Assembly: GCF_963924675.1 (NCBI RefSeq)
Contig: NC_089224.1
Span: 70,603,464-70,667,463, forward strand
Reading direction: 5' to 3'
Source of the DNA: Phocoena phocoena
Taxonomy: Eukaryota; Chordata; Mammalia; Artiodactyla; Phocoenidae
DNA: 64,000 nucleotides
Shown: piece by piece, positions 1 to 14,472 of the stretch
Position numbering within the stretch: the stretch's first letter is position 1
Layout of the letters: every line of letters starts with the position of its first letter
Position numbers and translations under genes: made by a program
Notes under the pieces: model-generated
Databases searched by the model: none
Seen by the model: only the letters and a program-made list of their open reading frames with translations
Told to the model about the DNA's origin: nothing

Positions 1-335
1 CATCCTTTTATAATAAACTGGTAATCTAGTGAATAAACTGGTTTCCTGCATTCTGTGAGCTGCTCTAGCAAATTCATCAAACCCAAGGAGGGGATGGTGG
101 GAACCTCTGATTTATAGCCAGCCAGTCAGAAGCACGGGTAACACCCTGGACTTGAGACTGACATCTGAAGTGGGGACAGTCTTGTGGGACTGAGCCCTTA
201 ACCTGTGGAATCCGTCGCTATTTCCTGGTAGACAGTAATTCAGAATTGAGCTGAACTGTAAGACACTCAGCTGGTGCTGGAGAACTGTGGTGTGTTGGGA
301 AAGAACCCACACATGAGAACTGGTGTCAGAACTGT
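1..335 (+). repeat. LTR-like repeat fragment in TRPM6 intron 5
   Basis: Sequence such as 'aataaactggtaatctagtg', 'gtgggactgagcccttaacc' and 'gtagacagtaattcagaatt' resembles a mammalian endogenous-retrovirus LTR ending that I recognise but cannot name with certainty. It is cut by the window edge. No viral coding sequence is present. Confidence 0.4.
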
Positions 336-4126
<3,791 letters not shown>

Positions 4127-4142
4127 AAAAATCAGCAAAATA
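4127..4142. repeat. Left target-site duplication of L1 copy 1
   Basis: 'aaaaatcagcaaaata' here is repeated with one mismatch as 'aaaaatcggcaaaata' at 11,692-11,707. The two copies bracket the whole L1, which shows a single retrotransposition event. Confidence 0.88.
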
Positions 4143-4369
4143 AGAGACCTTCAAGATGGTGGAGGAGTAAGACGTGGAGATCACCTTCCTCCCCACAAAT
4201 ACATCAAAAACACATCTACATGTGGAACAACTCCTACGGAACACCTACTGAACGCTGGCAGAAGGCCTCAGACTTCCCAAAAGGCAAGAAACTCCCCACA
4301 TACCTGGGTAGGGCAAAAGAAAAAACAGAGACAAAAGAATTAGGACAGGACCTGCACCTCTGGGAGGGA

Positions 4370-5160
4370 GCTGTGAAGTTTCCATACACTAGGAAGCCCC
4401 TTCACTGGCGGAGACGGAGGGTGGCGGTGGGGAAGCTTCCGAGCCACGGAGGAGAGCACAATAGGGGTGCGGACGGCAAAGCGGAGAGATACCCGCACAG
4501 AGGATAGGTGCCGACCAGCACTCACCAGCCCGAGAGGCTTGTCTGCTCACCCACCGGGGCGGGCGGGGCTGGGAGCTGAGGCTCCGGCTTCGGTCCGAGC
4601 GCAGGGAGAGGACTGGGTTGGCGGCGTGAACACAGCCTGCAGGGGGTTAATGCGCCACAGCTGGCCGGGAGGGAGTCCGGAGAAAAGTCTGCACCTGCCA
4701 AAGAGGCAAGAGACTTTTTCTTCCCTCTTTGTTTCCTGGTGCTCGAGGAGAGGGGATTAAAAGCGCTGCTTAAAGGAGCTCCAGAGACGGGCGCAAACCG
4801 CAGCTAAAAGCGCGGAGCCCAGAGACGGGCATGAGACGCTAAGGTTGCTGCTGCCGCCACCAAGAAGCCTGTGTGCGAGCACAGGTCACTATCCACACCC
4901 ACCTTCCGGGGAGCCTGTGCAGCCCGCCACTGCCAGGGTCCCGAGATCCAGGGACAACTTCCCCGGAAGAACGCACGGCGCGCCTCATGCTGGTGCAAAG
5001 TCACGCTGACCTCTGCCGCCGCAGGCTCGCCTCGCATTCCGTACCCCTCCCTCCCCAACCCCGGCAGAACAGACGCCGCCCTCCGGCGACCTACACGCAG
5101 AGGCGGGGCCAAATCCAAAGCTGAGCCCTGGGAGCTGTGAGAACAAAGACGAGAAAGGGA
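4370..5160 (+). promoter_or_regulatory. CpG-rich promoter half of L1 copy 1 5'UTR
   Basis: A dense CpG block at the start of the L1, expected to hold the internal promoter. It aligns by eye with 59,400-60,200 in L1 copy 4. Reading frames stay open on both strands and recur in the other copy. Antisense transcription from here would run towards TRPM6 exon 5. Confidence 0.6.
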
Positions 5161-5289
5161 AATCTCTCCCAGCACCCTCAGGAGCGGTGGATTAAATCTC
5201 CACAATCAACTTGATGTACCTGCATCTGTGGAATACCTGAATAGACAGCAAATCATCCCAAAATCGAGGCGGTGGGCTTTGGGAGCAAC

Positions 5290-6090
5290 TATAGACTTGG
5301 GATTTGCTTTCTGCATCTAATTTGTTTTTATGTTTACCTTAGTTTAGTATTTAGAGTTTATTATCAATGGTAGATTTGTTTATTGATTTGGCTGCTTGCT
5401 TCCTTTTTCATATATATATATAGATTTTTCTTTTTACTTTTTCTCTTTCTGTGAGTATGTGTATGTTTGTTTGTGTCATTTTGTCTGTATAGCTTTGCTT
5501 TTACCATTTGTCCTAGGGTTCTGTCTTTCCATTGTTTTTTTTTTAGTACAGTTTTTTTTTCTTTTTTTAATTTATTTTTGGCTGCCTTGGGTGTTCGTTG
5601 TTGCACGCAGGCTTTCTCTAGTTGCGGCAAATGGGAGCTACTCTTTGTCACGGTGCGCGGACTTCTCATTGCGGTGGCTTCTCTTGTTGTGGAGCATGGG
5701 CTCTAGGCACACAGGCTGCAGTAGTTGTGGCATGTGGGCTCAGTAGTTGTGGCATGCGGGCTCTAGAGCGCAGGCTCAATAGTTGTAGTACATGGGCTTA
5801 GTTGCTCCGTGACATGTGGGATCTTCCTGGACCAGAGTTCGAACCCGTGTCCCTTGCATTGGCAGGTGGATTGTTAACCATGGCGCCACCAGGGAAGCCC
5901 TTTAGTATAGTTTTTAGTGCTGGTTACCATTGGTGGATTTGTTTTTTGGTATGGTTGCTGTCTTCTTTCTTTCGTTCTTTATTTTTTTATTACATTTAAC
6001 TTTTTAAATTTTAAATATATATTTTTTATTTTAATAACTTTATTCTATTTTTTTTTTCTTTATTTCTTTCTTTCTCCCTTTACTTCTGAG
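5290..6090 (+). other. T-rich tract of L1 copy 1 5'UTR, interrupted by a SINE
   Basis: Pyrimidine-rich, strongly T-biased sequence between the CpG half and ORF1. It includes a short TA run near 5,411 and long T-runs, and contains the antisense CHR SINE at 5,552-5,900. The same tract without the SINE is at 60,370-60,815 in L1 copy 4, where the TA run has expanded. Confidence 0.7.
5552..5900 (-). mobile_element. CHR-type SINE nested in L1 copy 1
   Basis: On the minus strand the element starts with 'gggcttccctggtggcgcca' and ends in an A-rich tail. It is the longer CHR form, with repeated 'gagcctgcgctctagagccc'-like units in the body. Target duplications 'tttagtacag' (5,542-5,551) and 'tttagtatag' (5,901-5,910) flank it. 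The uninterrupted site is seen in L1 copy 4 near 60,640. It is the only CHR copy in the TRPM6 span in the same orientation as the gene. Confidence 0.92.
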
Positions 6091-6589
6091 TGGTGTGGCT
6101 GACAGGGACTTTGGGCTCAGGCCAGGTGTCAGGCCTGGGCCTCTGACGTGGGAGAGTTGAGTTCAGGCGATTGGTCCACCAGAGACCTCCCAGCTCCACG
6201 TAATATCAAAAGGCGAAAGCTCTCCCAGAGATCTCCATCTCAACACAAAGACCCAGCTCCACTCAACAACCAGCAAGCTACAGTGTTGGACACCCTATGC
6301 GAAAAAACTAACAAGACAGGAACACAACCCCACCCATTAGCAGAGACGCTGCCTAAAATCATAATAAAGTCGCAGATACCCCAAACACACCACTGGATGC
6401 GCTCTTGCCCACCAGAAAGACAAGACCCAGCCTCATCCACCACAACACAGGCACCAGTCCCCTCCACCAGGAAGCCTACAACAACCCACTGACCCAACCT
6501 TAGCCACTGGGGGCAGACACCAAAAACAATAGGAACTATGAACGTACAGCCTGTAAAAAGGTGACCCCAAACACAGTAAGGTAAGCAAA

Positions 6590-7486
6590 ATGAGAAGACA
6601 GAGAAACACACAGCAGACAAAGGAGCAAGGTAAAAGCCCACAAGACCAAACAAATGAAGAGGAAATAGGCAGTCTACCTGAAAAAGAATTCAGAATAATG
6701 ATAGTAAAGATGATCCAAAATCTTGGAAATAGAATGGAGAAAATACAAGAAACGTTTAACAAGGACCTAGAAGAACTAGAGAGCAAACAACAAATGATTA
6801 AAAACACAATAAATGAAATTAAAAATTCTCTAGAAGGAATCAATAGCAAAATAACTGAGGCATAAGAACGGATAAGTGACCTGGAAGATAAAATAGTGGA
6901 AATAACTACCACAGAGCAGAATAAACAAAAAAGAATGAAAAGAATTGAGGACAGTCTCAGAGACCTCTGGGACTACATTAAATGCACCAACATTTGAATT
7001 ATAGGGGTCCCAGAAGAAGAAGAGAAAAAGAAAGGGACTGAGAAAATATTTGAAGAGATTAGTATTGAAAACTGTCCTAATATAGGAAAAGAGAGAGTCA
7101 ATCAAGTCCAGGAAGCACAGAGAGTCCCATACAGGATAAATCCAAGGGGAAACATGCCAAGACACATATTAATCAAACCATCAATAATTAAGTACAAACA
7201 AAAACATTAAAAGCAGCAAGGGAAAAACAACAAATAACATAGAAGGGAATCCCCATAAGGTTAACAGCTGATCTTTCAGGAGAAACTCTGCAAGCCAGAA
7301 GGGAGTGGCAGGACATATTTAAAGTGATGAAAAGGAAAAGAAAACCTACAACCAAGATTACTCTACCCAGCCAGGATCTCATTCAGATTTGATGGAGAAA
7401 TTAAAACATTTACAGATAAGCAAGAGCTAAGAGAATTCAGCACCACCAAACTAGCTTTACAACAAATGCTAAAGGAATTTCTCTAG
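6590..7486 (+). pseudogene. L1 ORF1 remnant (copy 1)
   Basis: ORF1p is the L1 RNA-binding chaperone. The ATG frame begins MRRQRNTQQTKEQ and stays open for 91 codons through a coiled-coil-like stretch (MIQNLGNRMEKIQETFNKDL). A stop after KITEA interrupts it, and more stops follow. The C-terminal region is still recognisable (VPEEEEKKKG, QVQEAQRVPYRI, LQQMLKEFL). The original stop is at 7,484-7,486. The span of about 299 codons is near the usual ORF1 size, but the gene is dead. Confidence 0.9.
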
Positions 7487-7544
7487 GCAGGAAACACAAG
7501 AGAAGGAAAACACCTACAATAACAAACTCAAAACAATTTAGAAA

Positions 7545-10500
7545 ATGGTAACAGGAACATACATATCAATAACTACCTTAAATGTAAATGGATTAAATGC
7601 TCCAACCAAAAGACATAGACTGGCTGAATGGATACAAAAACAAGACCAGTATATGCACTGTCTACAAGAGACCCACTTCAGACCTAGGGACACATACAGA
7701 CTGAAAGTGATGGGATGGAAAAAGATATTCCATGCAAATGGAAATCAAAAGAAAGCTGGAGTAGCAAATTCTCTCATCAGACAAAATAGACTTTAAAATA
7801 AAGACTATTATGAGAGACAAAGAAGGACACTACATAATGATCAAGGGATCAATCCAAGAAGAAGATATAACAATTGTAAATATTTATGAACCAAACATAG
7901 AAGGACCTCAATACGTAGGTGAATACTAACAGCCATAAAATGGGAAATCGACAGTAACACAATCATAATAGGGGACTTTAACACCCCACTTTCACCAGTG
8001 GACAGATCATCCAAAATGAAAATAAATAAGGAAACACAAGCTTTAAAAGATACATTAAACAACATGGACTTAATTGATATTTATAGGGAATTCCATCCAA
8101 AACCAACAGAATACACTTTCTGCTCAAGTGCTCATGGAACATTCTCCAGGACAGATCATATCTTGGGTCACAAATCAAGCCTTGGTACATTTAAGAAAAT
8201 TAAAATCATATAAAGTATCTTTTCCAACCATAATGCTATGAGACTAGATACCAATTACAGGAAAAAATCTGTAAAAAATACAAAAACATGGAGGTTAAAC
8301 AATACACTAGTAAATAACCAAGAGATCACTAAAGAAATCAAATAGGAAATCAAAAAATACCTAGAAACAAATGACAATGAAAACACGACGACTCAAAACC
8401 TACGCTATGCAGCAAAAGCAGTTCTAAGAGGGAAGTTTATAGCAATACAATCCTACCTCAAGAAACAAGAAACATCTCAAATAAACAACCTAACCTTAAA
8501 CCTAAAGCAATTAGAGACAGAAGAAAAAAAAAACAAAACCCAAAGTTAGTAGAAGGAAAGGAATCATAAAGATCAGATCAGAAATAAACGAAAAAGGAAT
8601 GAAGGAAATGATAGCAAAGATCAATAAAACTAAAAGCTGATTCTTTGAGAAGATAAACAAAATTGATAAACCATTAGCCAGACTCACCAAGAAAAAAAAG
8701 GGAGAAGACTCAAATCGACAGAATTAGAAATGAGAAAGGAGAACTAACAGCTGACACTGTAGAAATAAAAAGGATCATGAGAGATTACTACAAGCAAATA
8801 TATGCCAATAAAATGGACAGCCTGGAAGAAATGGACAAATTCTTAAAAAAGCACAACTTTCCAAGACTGAGCCAGGAAGAAATAGAAAATATAAACAGAC
8901 CAATCACAAGCACTGAAGTTGAGACTGTGATTAAAAATCTTCCAACAAACAAAAGACCAGGATCAGATGGCTTCACAGGTGAATTCTATGAAACATTTAG
9001 AGAAGAGCTAACACTTATCCTTCTCAAACTCTTCCAAAATATACCAGAGGGAGGAACACCTCCAAACTCATTCTACAAGACCACCATCACCCTTATACCA
9101 AAACCAGACAAAGATGTCATGACAGAAAACTACAGGCCAATATTACTGATGAACAAAGGTGCAAAAATCCTCAACAAAATACTAGCAAACAGAATCCAAC
9201 AGTACATTAAAAGGATCATACACCATGATCAAGTGGGGTTTATCCCAGGAAGGCAAGGATTCTTCAATATACACAAATCAATCAATGTGATACAACACAT
9301 TAACAAACTGAAGGAGAAAAAACATATGATCATCTCAATAGATGCAGAAAAAGCTTTCAACAAAATTCAACACCCATTTAAAATAAAAACCCTCCAGAAA
9401 GTAGGCACAGAGGGAACTTACCTCAACATAACAGAGGCCATATATGACAAACCCATAGCCAACATTGTTCTCAGTGGTGAAAAACTGAAACCATTTCCTC
9501 TAACATCAGGAACAAGACAAGGTTGTCCACTCTCACCACTATTATTCAACATACTGTTGGAAGTTTTAGCCATTGCAATCAGAGAAGAAAAATAAAGAAA
9601 AGGAATCCAAATCGGAAAAGAGGAAAAGCTGTCATTGTTCGCAGATGACATGATACTATATAGAGAGAATCCTAAAGAATCTACCAAAAAACCACTAGAG
9701 CTAATCAATGAATTTGGTAAAGTAGAAGGATACAAAGAAATCTCTTGCATTCCTATACATTAATGATGAAAGATCTGGAAGAGAAATTAAGGAAACACTC
9801 CCATTTACCACTGCAATAAAAAGAATAAAATACCTAGGAATAAACCTACCTAAGGAGACAAAAGACCTGTATGCAGAAAATTATAAGACACTGATGAAAG
9901 AAATTAAAGATGATACAAACAGGTGGAGAGATATCCCATGTTCTTGGATTGGAAGAATCAACATTGTGAAAATTGCTATACTACCCAAAGCAATCTACAG
10001 ATTCAATGCAATCCCTATCAAACTACCAATGGTATTTTTCATAGAACTAGAACAAAAAATTTCACAATTTGTGTGGAAACACAAAAACCCCAAACAGCCA
10101 AAGCAATCTTGAGAAAGAAAAACGGAGCTAGAGGAATCAGGCTCCCAGACCTCAGACTATACTACAAAGCTACAGTAATAAAGACAGTATGGTACTGGCA
10201 CAAAACAGAAACATAGATCAATGGAATGGGATACAAAGCCCAGAGATAAACCCACACACCTATGGTCACCTTATTTTTGATAAAAGAGGCAAGAATATAC
10301 AATGGAGAAAAGACAGCCTCTTCAATAAGTGGTGCTGGGAAAACTGGACAGCTACATGTAAAACAATGAAATTAGAACACTCCCTAACACCATACCCAAA
10401 AATAAACTCAAAATGGATTAAACACCTAAATGTAAGACCAGACACTATAACACTCTTAGAGGAAAACATCGGCAGAACACTTAGACATAAATCACAGCAA

Positions 10501-11330
10501 GATCCTTTTGACCCACCTCCTAGAGAAATCCAAGTAAAAACAAAAATAAACACATGGCACCTCATGAAACTTAAAAGCTTTTGCACAGTAAAGGTAACCA
10601 TAAACAAGACGAAAAGACAACCCTCAGATGGGAGAAAATATTTGCAAATGAAGCAACTGACAAAGGATTAATCTCCAAAATTTACAAGCAGCTCAATATC
10701 AAAAAAAAAAACCCAATCCAAAAATAGGTAGACCTAAACAGATATTTCTCCAAAGAAGATATACAGATTGCCAACAAACATACGAAAGGATGCTCAACAT
10801 CACTAATCGTTAGAGAAATGCAAGTCAAAACTAAAATGAGGTATCACCTCACACCAGTTAGAATGGCCATCATCAAAAAATCTACAAACAATAAATCCTG
10901 GAGAGGGTGTGGAGAAAAGCAAACCCTCTTGCACTGTTGATGGGAATGTAAATTGATGCAGCCACTATGGAGAACAGTATGGAGGTTCCTTAAAAAACTA
11001 AACATAGAACTACCATATGACCCAGCAATCCCACTACTGGGCATATACCCTGAGAAAACCATAATTCATAAAGAGTCATGTACCACAATGTTCACTGCAG
11101 CTCTATTTACAATAGCCAGGACAGGGAAGCAACCTAAATGTCCATTGACAGATGAATGGATAAAGAAGATGTGGCACATATATACAGTGGAATATTACTC
11201 TGCCATAAAAAGAAGCAAAACTGAATTATTAGTAGTGAGGTGGATGGACCTAGAGGCTGTCACACAGAGTGAAGTAAGTCAGAAAGAGAAAAACAAATAC
11301 CGTATGCTAACACATATATATGGAATCTAA
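7545..11330 (+). pseudogene. L1 ORF2 remnant (endonuclease/reverse transcriptase, copy 1)
   Basis: ORF2p nicks target DNA and reverse-transcribes L1 RNA. The endonuclease start is MVTGTYISITTLNVNGLNAP with the CLQETH motif. The longest intact piece (8,777-9,595) covers the reverse-transcriptase fingers and palm: [28 protein letters not shown]. The catalytic FADDM box is encoded near 9,639, in another frame after an internal stop. The C-terminus has [20 protein letters not shown] and ends at 11,330. Total length of about 1,262 codons is near that of a full ORF2, but multiple frameshifts and stops make it nonfunctional. Confidence 0.93.
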
Positions 11331-11691
11331 AAAAAAAAAAAAGTTATGAAGAACCTGTGGGCAGGACAGGAATAAAGACGCGGATGTAGAGAATGGACTT
11401 GAGGACACGGGGAAGGGGAAGGGTAAGCTGGGACAAAGTGAGAGAGTGGCATCAACATATATACACTACCAAATGTAAAATAGATAGCTAGTGGGAAGCA
11501 GCTGCATAGCACAGGGGGATCAGCTCTGTACTTTGTGACCATCTAGAGGGGTGGGATAGGGAGGGTGGGAGGGAGATGTAAGAGGGTGGAGATATGAGGA
11601 TATATGTATATGTATAGTTGATTTACTTTGTTATTTAGCAGAAACTAACACACCATTGTAAAGCAATTATACTCCAATAAAGATATTTTTT

Positions 11692-11707
11692 AAAAATCGG
11701 CAAAATA
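11692..11707. repeat. Right target-site duplication of L1 copy 1, next to the TRPM6 exon 4 donor
   Basis: 'aaaaatcggcaaaata' pairs with 4,127-4,142. It lies 20 nt from the last base of exon 4, so the L1 now begins almost at the 5' splice site as the gene is transcribed. Confidence 0.88.
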
Positions 11708-11726
11708 ATGTAGGTTATTAGCAAAC

Positions 11727-11904
11727 CTTAGAGTGGTGGGTGTGCTCTCCATCTTGGAAGTTAATCGTGCCAAAGGTATCTGTAGAGCTTTTCATTGTGT
11801 GCTTTTCAACACACCATTGTTCATTTTCACTACCGTTGGCAGCTGAGATGGTCCAGGCTTCATCTATCCCATAATGGTCTCTAATCAATCGCCCACAGTA
11901 ACAC
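11727..11904 (-). CDS. TRPM6: TRPM6 coding exon 4
   Basis: A 178-nt exon encoding the end of a split Arg followed by 59 full codons: [10 protein letters not shown]..., then [26 protein letters not shown] and EHTHHSK. It belongs to the TRPM N-terminal homology region, the cytosolic domain used in channel assembly. The acceptor is 'cccaaatttaag' and the donor is TAAG|GTTTGC, which departs from consensus at +3 and +4. An L1 insertion begins 18 nt beyond the exon end. Skipping this exon would shift the frame (178 = 3x59+1). The residue before VEKH is Cys; I recall Ser in human. Confidence 0.95.
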
Positions 11905-12166
11905 CTTAAATTTGGGATAAATACCAATTTCAAAATAGAAAACACACAATTTCAGAATAGAAAATAGATGTAATGTTTCTACATTTTCCTAGGGTAATAT
12001 ATAGATGATATATATTAACAAGTTTTAAAACTTCACACTGAGATTTATATTTGATTTCCAACACTGGGTTGTTTTCTAAGTTTAAAAACATTCTCACTGC
12101 TTCTCTCCCTTGGCTACACATTAGAATCATTTTGGGGATGTTTTAAGAAAACATTACAAATCTCTT

Positions 12167-12450
12167 ACACACCCATGATTATAGCAGCGTTATTCACAAC
12201 AGCCAAGAGGTAGAAGCAACCCATGTATTCATCAATAGATGGATGGATGACCAAAATGTAGTATACACATTCAATTTTGCAAGATAAAAAGTTCTGTAGA
12301 TCCATAACACAACAATGGGAATATACTTAACACTACTGAACTGTACTCTTAAAAATGATTAAAATAGTAAAGAAAACAAACATCAAATTGTATATTTTAA
12401 ATATGTGCAGTTTATGTCAATTATAGCCCAAAAACTATTTTTAAAAAATA
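12167..12450 (+). mobile_element. Old L1 3' fragment in TRPM6 intron 3
   Basis: 'cacccatgattatagcagcg' through 'tggatggatgaccaaaatg' to 'gcagtttatgtcaattatag' is the end of ORF2 and the 3'UTR of an old mammalian L1. It is diverged and truncated and carries no usable frame. Confidence 0.8.
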
Positions 12451-13291
12451 ATATTGTGAACAATCATTGACAGGAAGACACGGGAAGTCACCAAAAAAGA
12501 TACCACATATCCAAAGACAAAGGAGAAACCACAATGAGATTGTAGGAGGGGCGCAGTCACAATCAAATCAAATCCCGTAACTGCTGGGTGGGTGACTCAC
12601 AAACTGGAGAACACTTATACCACAGAAGTCCACCCACTGGAGTGAAGGTTCTGAGCCCCACATCAGGCTTCCCAACCTGGGGGGCCGGCAACGGGAGGAG
12701 GAATTCCTAGAGAATCAGACTTTGAAGGGTAGCAGTATTTGACTGCAGGACATCAACAGGACTGGGGGAAACAGAGACTCCACTCTTGGAGGGCAAACAC
12801 AAAGTAGTGTGCGCATCAGGACCTAGGAGAAGGAGCAGTGACCCCACAGGAGACTGAAACAGATCTACCTGCCAGTGTTGGAGGGTCTCCTGCAGAGGCA
12901 GGGGGTGGCTGTGGCTCACCATGAGGAGAAGGACACTGGGAGCAGAAGTTCTGGGAAGTACTCCTTGGCGTGAGCCCTCCCAGAGTCTGCCATTAGCCCC
13001 CACAAAGAGCCGGGTAGGCTCCAGTGTTGGGTCACCTCAGGCCTGTTTGATTGCTTACCAACAGGGAGGGAACCCAGCCCCACCCATGATCAGACAAGTG
13101 GATTAAAGTTTTACTGAACTCTGCCCACCAGAGCAACAGTCAGCTCTACCCACCACCAGTCCCTCCCATCAGGAAATTTGCACAAGCCTCTTAGATAGCC
13201 TCATCCACCAGAGGGCAGACAGCAGAAGCAAGAAGAACTACAATCCTGCATCCTGTGGAACAAAAACCACATTCATAGAAAGATAGACAAG

Positions 13292-14193
13292 ATGAAAAGA
13301 CAGAAGGCTATGTACCAGATGAAGAAACAAGACAAAACCCCAGAAAAACAACTAAATGAAGTGGAGAGATACAACCTTCCAGAAAAAGAATTCAGAATAA
13401 TGATAGTGAACATGATCCAGGACCTAGGAAAAAGAATGGAGACAAAGATCAAGAAGAAACAAGAAATGTTTTACAAAGACCTAGAAGAATTAAAGAACAA
13501 ACAAACAGAGATGACCAATAAATATCTGAAATGAAAAATACACTAGAATGAACCAATAGCAGAATAACTGAGGCAGAAGAACAGATAAGTGACCTGGAAG
13601 ACAGAATGGTGGAATTCGCTGCCATGGAACAGAATAAAGAAAAAAGAATGAAAAGAAATCAAGACAGCCTAAGAGACCTCTGGGACAACATTAAATGCAA
13701 CAGCATTCACATTAGGGGTCCCAAAAGGTGAAGAGAGACAGAAAGGACCTGAGAAAATATTTGAAGAGATTATAGTCAAAAACTTCCCTAACATGGGAAA
13801 GGAAATAGCCACCCAAGTCCAGGAAGCGCAGAGAGTCCCATACAGGATAAACCAAAGGAAAAACACGCCGAGATACATAGTAATCAAATTGACAAAAATT
13901 AAAGACAAAGAAAAATTATTGAAAGCAACAAGGTAAAAACAACAAATAACATACAAGAGAACTCCCACAAGGGTAACAGCTGATTTCTCAGCAGAAACTC
14001 TACAAGCCAGAAGGAAGTGGCATGATATATTTAAAGTGATGAAAGGGAAGAACCTACAACCAAGATTACTCTACCCAGCAAGGATCTCATTCAGATTCGA
14101 CGGAGAAATCAAAAGCTTTACAGAAAGCAAACGCTAAGAGAACTCAGCACCACCAAACCAGCTTTACAACAAATGCTAAAGGAACTTCTCTAA
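13292..14193 (+). pseudogene. L1 ORF1 remnant (copy 2)
   Basis: Begins MKRQKAMYQMKKQDKTPEKQ and stays open for about 80 codons through a Glu/Lys-rich coiled-coil-like stretch. It then breaks by stop and frameshift. Recognisable downstream pieces include EAQRVPYRI and LQQMLKELL, with the final stop TAA at 14,191-14,193. Length is near normal but the frame is lost. Confidence 0.87.
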
Positions 14194-14238
14194 GTGGGAA
14201 ACACAAGAGAAGAAAAAGACCTACAAAAACAAACCCAT

Positions 14239-14451
14239 GGGCTTCCCTGGTGGCGCAGTGATTGAGAGGCCGCCTACCGATACAGGGGACACGGGTTCGT
14301 GCCCTGGTCCGGGAAGATACCGCATGCCGTGGAGCGGCTAGGCTCGTGAGCCATGGCCACTGAGCCTGCGCATCTGGAGCCTGTGCTCCACAACGGGAGA
14401 GGCCACAACAGTGAGAGACCGTGTACAGCAAAAACAAACAAACAAACAAAA
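14239..14451 (+). mobile_element. CHR-type SINE between ORF1 and ORF2 of L1 copy 2
   Basis: The tRNA-like head 'gggcttccctggtggcgcag' with an A box (tggcgcagtgg) and a B box (ggttcgtgcc) precedes a body ending in a CA-rich tail. An 8-bp duplication 'aaacccat' flanks it (14,231-14,238 and 14,452-14,459). It postdates the L1. It is antisense to TRPM6. Confidence 0.95.
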
Positions 14452-14472
14452 AAACCCATAACAATTAAGAAA

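Larger units (their letters stand above)
4143..11691 (+). mobile_element. Near-full-length L1 LINE (copy 1), antisense in TRPM6 intron 4
   Basis: A 7.5-kb L1 running from its 5' start ('cttcaagatggtggaggag') to its 3' tail ('actccaataaagatatttt'), flanked by a 16-bp target duplication. The order is a 5'UTR of about 2.1 kb without its nested SINE (CpG-rich then T-rich), a decayed ORF1, a short spacer, a decayed ORF2 and a 3'UTR of about 360 nt. A CHR SINE sits inside the 5'UTR. Both reading frames carry stops and frameshifts, so it cannot move on its own. The 5'UTR matches L1 copy 4 (59,175 onward), so the two belong to one subfamily. Confidence 0.95.

Noticed and set aside
8777..9595. 272-codon reverse-transcriptase frame as an independent gene or retrovirus
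   Set aside because: It is the L1 ORF2 RT segment in its normal L1 context, with a frameshift before the FADD box. No LTR, gag or env is associated.
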